64,000 nt of DNA, from contig NZ_CADESW010000002.1 in NCBI RefSeq assembly GCF_902830275.1, forward strand, positions 558,001 to 622,000, in the 5' to 3' direction. Under the pieces are notes generated by a model. That model made no database searches, had not been told where the DNA came from, and saw only the letters and a program-made list of their open reading frames with translations. This document shows, piece by piece, positions 59,092 to 64,000 of this stretch; position 1 is the first letter of the stretch, and every line of letters starts with the position of its first letter. This stretch comes from Burkholderia stagnalis. Its GTDB lineage: Bacteria > Pseudomonadota > Gammaproteobacteria > Burkholderiales > Burkholderiaceae. Both the position numbers and the translations under genes were made by a program.

Positions 59092-59105
59092 AACCGGCCG
59101 GTTAA
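59092..59105. promoter_or_regulatory. 14-bp palindrome upstream of ilvA
   Basis: TAACCGGCCGGTTA, a perfect dyad about 125 bp before the ilvA ATG. A candidate operator; the regulator is unknown. Part of the sequence (AACCGGCC) recurs nearby at 59115-59125. Confidence 0.35.
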
Positions 59106-59182
59106 GCGCGGAAAAAAACCGGCCGCCTGCCCGCAATACGGTGCGCAATCGCATGGGCTGGGAGGCAAAGGCGCCTTGGCGC

Positions 59183-59188
59183 TATCAT
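59183..59188 (+). promoter_or_regulatory. Candidate -10 box for ilvA
   Basis: TATCAT, placing a start site about 35 nt before the ilvA ATG, within a local AT-rich run. The expected -35 position has no consensus. Confidence 0.3.
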
Positions 59189-59228
59189 TGATCTTTTATG
59201 TCTGCATCCGCACTGCACGCGAGCGCCC

Positions 59229-60752
59229 ATGGCATCCCACGACTATCTGAAGAAAATCCTCACCGCGCGCGTCTACGACGTCGCGATCGAGACGGAGCTC
59301 GAACCGGCCCGCAACCTGTCGGCCCGGCTGCGCAACCCGGTTTACCTGAAGCGCGAGGACAACCAGCCGGTGTTCTCGTTCAAGCTGCGCGGCGCGTACA
59401 ACAAGATGGCGCACATTCCGGCCGACGCGCTCGCGCGCGGCGTGATCACCGCATCGGCAGGCAACCACGCGCAGGGCGTCGCGTTCTCGGCGGCGCGCAT
59501 GGGCGTGAAGGCCGTGATCGTCGTGCCGATCACGACGCCGCAGGTGAAGGTCGACGCGGTGCGCGCGCACGGCGGCCCGAGCGTCGAGGTGATCCAGGCG
59601 GGCGAATCGTATAGCGACGCGTACAAGCATGCGCTGCAGGTGCAGGAAGAACGCGGCCTCACGTTCGTCCACCCGTTCGACGATCCATACGTGATCGCGG
59701 GCCAGGGCACCATCGCGATGGAGATCCTGCGCCAGCACCAGGGCCCGATCCACGCGATCTTCGTGCCGATCGGCGGCGGCGGGCTCGCGTCCGGCGTCGC
59801 CGCGTACGTGAAGGCGGTGCGCCCGGAGATCAAGGTGATCGGCGTGCAGGCCGAGGATTCGTGCGCGATGGCGCAGTCGCTCAAGGCCGGCCAGCGCATC
59901 GAGCTGAGCGAAGTCGGCCTGTTCGCGGACGGCACCGCGGTGAAGCTCGTCGGCGAGGAAACCTTCCGGCTCTGCGGCGAATATCTCGACGGCGTCGTGA
60001 CGGTCGACACCGACGCGCTGTGCGCGGCCATCAAGGATGTGTTCCAGGACACGCGCAGCGTGCTCGAGCCGTCCGGCGCGCTCGCGGTCGCGGGCGCGAA
60101 GCGCTACGCGGAGCACGAAGGCATCGAGAACCAGACGCTCGTCGCGGTCACGTCCGGCGCGAACATGAACTTCGACCGGATGCGCTTCGTCGCCGAGCGC
60201 GCGGAAGTGGGCGAGGCGCGCGAGGCCGTGTTCGCGGTCACGATCCCCGAGGAACGCGGCAGCTTCAAGCGCTTCTGCTCGCTCGTCGGCGAGCGCAACG
60301 TCACCGAGTTCAACTACCGGATCGCCGATGCGCAGGCCGCGCACATCTTCGTCGGCGTGCAGATCAAGCGCCGCGGCGAATCGGCGGAGATCGCCTCGAA
60401 CTTCGAGTCGCACGGCTTCCAGACGGTCGACCTGACGCACGACGAGCTGTCGAAGGAGCACATCCGCTACATGGTCGGCGGCCGCTCGCCGCTCGCGCAC
60501 GACGAACGCCTGTTCCGCTTCGAATTCCCGGAGCGCCCGGGCGCGCTGATGAAGTTCCTGTCGTCGATGGCGCCGGACTGGAACATCAGCCTGTTCCATT
60601 ACCGCAACCAGGGCGCGGACTACAGCTCGATCCTCGTCGGCCTGCAGGTGCCGCAAGCCGACCGCGCGGAGTTCGAACGCTTCCTCGCGGCGCTCGGCTA
60701 TCCGTACGTCGAGGAGAGCGGCAATCCGGCCTACCGTCTGTTCCTGTCGTAA
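59229..60752 (+). CDS. ilvA: Threonine ammonia-lyase, biosynthetic
   Basis: 507 residues. PLP-dependent domain with Lys52 in FSFKLRGAYNKM, SAGNHAQGVAFSA and GGGGLASGVAAYVK for phosphate binding, followed by two ACT-like regulatory domains (about 335-500). It deaminates threonine to 2-oxobutanoate, the first step to isoleucine; the ACT domains mean feedback inhibition by isoleucine. Length as E. coli IlvA. Confidence 0.96.
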   Translation: MASHDYLKKILTARVYDVAIETELEPARNLSARLRNPVYLKREDNQPVFSFKLRGAYNKMAHIPADALARGVITASAGNHAQGVAFSAARMGVKAVIVVPITTPQVKVDAVRAHGGPSVEVIQAGESYSDAYKHALQVQEERGLTFVHPFDDPYVIAGQGTIAMEILRQHQGPIHAIFVPIGGGGLASGVAAYVKAVRPEIKVIGVQAEDSCAMAQSLKAGQRIELSEVGLFADGTAVKLVGEETFRLCGEYLDGVVTVDTDALCAAIKDVFQDTRSVLEPSGALAVAGAKRYAEHEGIENQTLVAVTSGANMNFDRMRFVAERAEVGEAREAVFAVTIPEERGSFKRFCSLVGERNVTEFNYRIADAQAAHIFVGVQIKRRGESAEIASNFESHGFQTVDLTHDELSKEHIRYMVGGRSPLAHDERLFRFEFPERPGALMKFLSSMAPDWNISLFHYRNQGADYSSILVGLQVPQADRAEFERFLAALGYPYVEESGNPAYRLFLS

Positions 60753-60764
60753 CCGTCACGCACC

Positions 60765-61589
60765 ATGAATCCCGAACATTCCCCGCTCGGCAAGGCGACC
60801 GTCTACAACAACCCGTACGACGCGTCGCTGCTGTTCCCGATCCCGCGCGCCGGCGCGCGCGAGCAGATCGGCATCACGTCGTCGCTGCCGTTCTTCGGCA
60901 CCGACATCTGGAACGCCTACGAGCTGTCGTGGCTGAACGCGCGCGGCAAGCCGCAGGTCGCGGTCGCGACGTTCTTCGTGCCGGCCGAATCGCCGAACAT
61001 CGTCGAATCGAAATCGTTCAAGCTGTATCTCGGCTCGTTCGCGCAGACCGTGTTCGAATCCGTGGAGGCCGTGCGCGACACGCTGAAGCGCGACGTGTCG
61101 GCCGCGTGCGGCGCGAGCGTCGCCGTGCAGCTCGTGTCGCCGCACGACTTCCGCAAGCTCGAGATGGACGAGCTCGACGGGCTGTCGCTCGACCGGCTCG
61201 ATCTCGACACCGACATCTACGAGCCCGATCCGTCGCTGCTCACCGCTGCGCACGACGAGGCGCCGGTGGAAGAGACGCTCGTGTCCGACCTGCTGAAATC
61301 GAACTGCCCCGTGACCGGCCAGCCGGACTGGGGCAGCGTGCAGATCCACTACGTCGGGCCGCAGATCGACCACGCGGGCCTGCTGCGCTACATCATCTCG
61401 TTCCGCAATCACACGGGCTTTCACGAGCAGTGCGTCGAGCGCATCTTCCTCGACATCCTGCATGCGTGCAAACCGGTGAAGCTTGCGGTGTATGCGCGTT
61501 ATACGCGGCGCGGCGGGCTCGACATCAACCCGTTCCGCACGAACTACAACCAGCCGATGCCGGATAACGCGCGGACGGCGCGGCAGTAA
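60765..61589 (+). CDS. queF: NADPH-dependent 7-cyano-7-deazaguanine reductase
   Basis: 274 residues, bimodular T-fold type. The QueF motif is ESKSFKLYL (about 81-89), the nucleophile is Cys181 in [15 protein letters not shown] with Asp188. It reduces preQ0 to preQ1 in queuosine synthesis. It starts 12 bp after ilvA. A stem (61602-61625) follows the stop. It is the last conserved housekeeping gene before the base composition drops. Confidence 0.96.
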   Translation: MNPEHSPLGKATVYNNPYDASLLFPIPRAGAREQIGITSSLPFFGTDIWNAYELSWLNARGKPQVAVATFFVPAESPNIVESKSFKLYLGSFAQTVFESVEAVRDTLKRDVSAACGASVAVQLVSPHDFRKLEMDELDGLSLDRLDLDTDIYEPDPSLLTAAHDEAPVEETLVSDLLKSNCPVTGQPDWGSVQIHYVGPQIDHAGLLRYIISFRNHTGFHEQCVERIFLDILHACKPVKLAVYARYTRRGGLDINPFRTNYNQPMPDNARTARQ

Positions 61590-61601
61590 ATGAAGTGAAG
61601 C

Positions 61602-61625
61602 TGGCGGGCACTTCGCGGCCCGCCA
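61602..61625 (+). terminator. Hairpin after queF
   Basis: TGGCGGGC (61602-61609) and GCCCGCCA (61618-61625) form a perfect 8-bp stem 12 bp past the queF stop. The T content beyond is modest. Confidence 0.45.
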
Positions 61626-61836
61626 ACACAGACTGCTTGCTGAAAAAAATCGTCTTCGCGGACGCTAGGCGCGAAGGCAAATAACATCGTAACTTGCTGC
61701 GAATAACAAAAAAATAGACCTTCTTTCTCTTGGCGAAGACCAATGGAACGATATACCCCCTGACAATTGCTTGATAGATACGGTCGTTATTGCACGCAAT
61801 GATGTCTTCCATCCAAGAGTCCCCGAGCGATTCATG

Positions 61837-62880
61837 TCACTGCTTGATCGCTAGTTGATCGGCTTTCATCCATCGAAGCAAGTGTTTCCCGGAAGCGTTG
61901 ACGTAATCCACGTATACCCAACCAACAGGAGACTGCTTCAACACCGTTACGACATCGTTCTGGATCAGATAGGCTCGGCTCGCGTTCGTCTCATCGGGTG
62001 CGGTATAAAGAGTCGCTTTTTGAACCGATACGGTTGCGATTCGATGCTCCGTTGCCGCCGTTGTTGACCTGGATGCACGAACGGCACCGCCATTCGCCTT
62101 TGAGAGCTCGACATCGATTAGTCGCGCATCACTTTCGGCACCGGCCGCATGCAAGGCGGCGGCAATCTTCCGATAAGACTCACGATTAGCCGATGACAAT
62201 GGATCGCAACGCAGGAGATTGTCGGCACCGGCGGCGTCGCGAATTGTCAGTTCCGGGGGTTGACCGGTACCAATGAAGCCCAATTGTCGGCTTACCGATG
62301 GTCGATCCCTCTTCACCATCATATAGGTCTGCTCGTCGGTTCCCCACTGCGCCGGGCGGCCATCCTGCCATCCTGCTCCACATATCTCGCCAGTTTGATC
62401 GGCGGTAATACATCCGGTGCGGATCTCGATCATCGAACAGTACTCCCGACTCAGCACGGACTCCGGTTGCCCTGGCCCCGTCGATACTGTTCCCTGTTCA
62501 CCTCGCGCGACGACTACGTATTGACCAGACGGCGAGATATTGCCCTCGCTGGGAGGTTCCATTTGCGTGCTGCCATCCGCGTTCGACTCATCAGTTTTTT
62601 GCAGCAGGTCGAACCCCATTCCATTCGGGAAGTAGAAAACTGCATTTTTCCAGGAACGTTCGGGCAATGGATCATGAGGGTTCACAGCGTTGCTATAGAC
62701 AATTTCTGCCCCGCCCGGCAATGCAAACTGAAGTGTGGACTGGGGCGCGGCGGCAGCAAGGCCGTTTAGTAACACGATCTTGACGAACACCGTGCCGATA
62801 CGAACAACATGAAGACGAGACAAGCCGATTCGAAACAGCAAGGCAGTTGGAGTCATACATTCAAAAATCGCGCTTTTCAC
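61837..62880 (-). CDS. Secreted protein with C-terminal SH3-like domain, candidate immunity/partner
   Basis: 347 residues, family not recognised. A hydrophobic stretch (IGTVFVKIVLLNGLAAAAP, about 28-46) looks like a signal peptide with a long basic start, so the protein is probably periplasmic. The body has several Cys and a run of short beta segments; the last ~60 residues (from ATLYTAPDETN to the end) resemble a bacterial SH3 fold. The GTG at 62880 overlaps the upstream stop as GTGA; an ATG at 62856 is an alternative with a more normal signal peptide. Base composition is far less GC-rich than the housekeeping genes. By context it may protect against the upstream lysozyme-like protein. Confidence 0.7.
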   Translation of the reverse strand: MKSAIFECMTPTALLFRIGLSRLHVVRIGTVFVKIVLLNGLAAAAPQSTLQFALPGGAEIVYSNAVNPHDPLPERSWKNAVFYFPNGMGFDLLQKTDESNADGSTQMEPPSEGNISPSGQYVVVARGEQGTVSTGPGQPESVLSREYCSMIEIRTGCITADQTGEICGAGWQDGRPAQWGTDEQTYMMVKRDRPSVSRQLGFIGTGQPPELTIRDAAGADNLLRCDPLSSANRESYRKIAAALHAAGAESDARLIDVELSKANGGAVRASRSTTAATEHRIATVSVQKATLYTAPDETNASRAYLIQNDVVTVLKQSPVGWVYVDYVNASGKHLLRWMKADQLAIKQ

Positions 62881-64000
62881 GACGGCATTCCCAAGATTTG
62901 CTCCAGATGATGATATCGGCCAGGTGCGACCGACACCCCATTAACATTCGCCATAGCACGCGACGGGCCGTAGTCCTGCACAATGCTCGCTTCGTACGCG
63001 CTCCTGTTTTCCCCCCACTCTGCAGGATTGCGCGAGACCGTGGGATTGCGTTGAAAGAATCGATCCAGCGAAGCTTTCATACTGCTTGACGTAGCACTGG
63101 GCCAATTGACGTCCTGATCCAAGACGGTCGCTCGCCCGAGTGACGAATGCAGATAATCCCCGATTCGATACGGATAACCACGAGGGAGCTTATCAATGGC
63201 TCGATTGAGACGGGCGATGAAATCCTTGATTTGCAGCTCTTGATATAGGGGCGAAGACACAGCGTGAGCCATCGATGCGATTGGAGGACACTCCACGGAC
63301 TTGCCGAAAGTCTCTTTCGAAAAATCACGCCGCAGCGCAGCGTAAAGATCGCCTCCAATCAGCCGAATACCATTTGTAAATGTCGAGTGCGCATACCCCA
63401 ACACTGCTTCATTGCCCGAGCCAGTGACAGTCCAACCGCAATTGGAAAAATATTGTTGGTATTCGTCAGGATATGCATCTCGGAAATCGGCAATCTGAAC
63501 AGCTAGTTCGCCCTTGCTTTCCGAGCCACGGATGGTCTTCTGCATTGCCCCAGCGCTAATAATCGCTATGTCGATCGCCTGAACTGTATCCACCTTGCCT
63601 TCGTTCTGGGCCATAGCGCGCACAATCTTCTCCTCTGTCTCGCTTATGGTCCCGTTGGTCCGCAGCGTAGTTAACGCCGGGCAGTCACCCAATGATATCG
63701 ATCCCGTATGTAGCGGCCCGTACCAAAAGGTATCCGCAGACTTTTTGAAGCGCGTCCCAGTAACCGTCACGCAACAACCACAGTCGCAATCCCCTCCACT
63801 TTGAGAGAAAGCGCCAATAATGCCAATCGGATTGACATGAAAAAAAATCGGCCCGGGGAATCCCGGGATGTGGGCTCTCACGTCATCCCACCACGCGAGC
63901 TTATCGATGCGCTTCTGTTCTTCCTCGTGCTGTGGCTTTGGGCCCCCTTGCTTTTCCAGCTCGGCAATCAATTGCTTCCATTTCGACGGGTTTGCCCACT
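62877..64000 (-). CDS. Lysozyme-like protein, candidate T6SS peptidoglycan-degrading effector (N-terminus outside window)
   Basis: 373 visible residues; open to the right edge. Near the visible start, LAWWDDVRAHIPGFPG, then FFHVNPIGIIGAF resembles a segment I recall from type VI secretion-associated peptidoglycan hydrolases. About 125 residues in, EEKIVRAMAQNEGKVDTVQA, then IDIAIISAGAMQKTIRG has the Glu-Gly and Ser-x-Gly-x-x-Gln-x-Thr pattern seen in lysozyme-like phage and toxin domains, with the Glu of NEG as the probable catalytic acid. A CDCGCC cluster (Cys pairs) precedes it. No signal peptide visible. Same strand and overlapping (GTGA) with the secreted partner. AT-rich relative to the genome, so probably acquired. 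Function is inference. Confidence 0.6.
   Translation of the reverse strand, partial: WANPSKWKQLIAELEKQGGPKPQHEEEQKRIDKLAWWDDVRAHIPGFPGPIFFHVNPIGIIGAFSQSGGDCDCGCCVTVTGTRFKKSADTFWYGPLHTGSISLGDCPALTTLRTNGTISETEEKIVRAMAQNEGKVDTVQAIDIAIISAGAMQKTIRGSESKGELAVQIADFRDAYPDEYQQYFSNCGWTVTGSGNEAVLGYAHSTFTNGIRLIGGDLYAALRRDFSKETFGKSVECPPIASMAHAVSSPLYQELQIKDFIARLNRAIDKLPRGYPYRIGDYLHSSLGRATVLDQDVNWPSATSSSMKASLDRFFQRNPTVSRNPAEWGENRSAYEASIVQDYGPSRAMANVNGVSVAPGRYHHLEQILGMPS

Larger units (their letters stand above)
58708..59228. other. 521-bp divergent intergenic region
   Basis: Between the FAD/Fe-S oxidoreductase (minus) and ilvA (plus). Open frames here are arginine-rich and lack ribosome sites. It contains an AT-rich patch at 58960-58980 (minus-strand TAGAAT possible -10), a 14-bp palindrome at 59092-59105 and a TATCAT at 59183-59188. 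No leader-peptide attenuator rich in Ile/Thr codons was seen. Confidence 0.6.

Noticed and set aside
61525..61812. Possible 95-residue gene on the minus strand downstream of the SH3-tailed protein
   Set aside because: It has a plausible GGGGA before its ATG and AT-rich codons, but its last third runs antisense into queF and its hairpin, and no family is recognised. A small or decayed gene remains possible.

Overview
The window is GC-rich (visibly about two-thirds G+C over most of its length) chromosomal DNA of a betaproteobacterium. Gene content, gene order and protein sequences fit Burkholderia, most likely the cepacia complex, chromosome 1. This is an inference from recognised families, not from a database search. 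No rRNA, tRNA, CRISPR array, insertion sequence or prophage was recognised.

Layout. 1-0.7 kb: 5' end of ribB (minus) under an FMN riboswitch with a possible terminator platform. 0.8-4 kb: XRE-cupin regulator, MFS exporter and a divergent LysR regulator with a nested dyad between them. 4.2-11.3 kb: RNA and envelope block miaB, phoH, ybeY, chaC-like, a 49-residue lipoprotein, corC and lnt. 11.4-13.1 kb: a TPR protein on the opposite strand. 13.3-18.8 kb: glyQ, glyS, gmhB, plsC and a YgjP-type metallopeptidase. 18.9-25.4 kb: gloA, a decayed EamA permease fragment, then rsmA(ksgA), pdxA, surA and lptD on the minus strand. 25.6-27.3 kb: amgK-murU (peptidoglycan recycling). 27.4-32.4 kb: Atm1-type ABC exporter, yciA, a nitrate-reductase-associated protein, fdhD and a fatty-acid desaturase.

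32.5-36.3 kb: cyoABCD, cytochrome bo3 ubiquinol oxidase, without cyoE. 36.8-43.8 kb: a TetR-regulated beta-oxidation cluster (tetR, acyl-CoA dehydrogenase, bifunctional 3-hydroxyacyl-CoA dehydrogenase/enoyl-CoA hydratase, thiolase, enoyl-CoA hydratase) whose three core enzymes resemble the Bacillus fadNAE set in size and domain order. 44-48.8 kb: clsB, nudB, aspS, a DUF502 membrane protein and an FmdB zinc ribbon. 48.9-53.7 kb: ubiquinone genes ubiE, ubiJ and ubiB, with a Tim44-like membrane protein inserted and a TPMT-like methyltransferase at the end. 53.8-58.7 kb: DUF971, HIT and a 1338-residue FAD/Fe-S oxidoreductase. 59.2-61.6 kb: ilvA and queF.

From about 61.6 kb to the right edge the base composition drops sharply. 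Two co-oriented, translationally overlapping genes lie there: a lysozyme-like protein (N-terminus outside the window) and a signal-peptide-bearing protein with an SH3-like tail. I read them as a candidate type VI secretion effector/immunity-type pair at the edge of an accessory island. This is the most likely place for something undescribed. The rest is mostly well-conserved housekeeping sequence with scattered oddities: a YbeY N-terminal extension, start codons placed directly after intrinsic terminators, a three-cysteine LptD and paired palindromes near the TetR gene.
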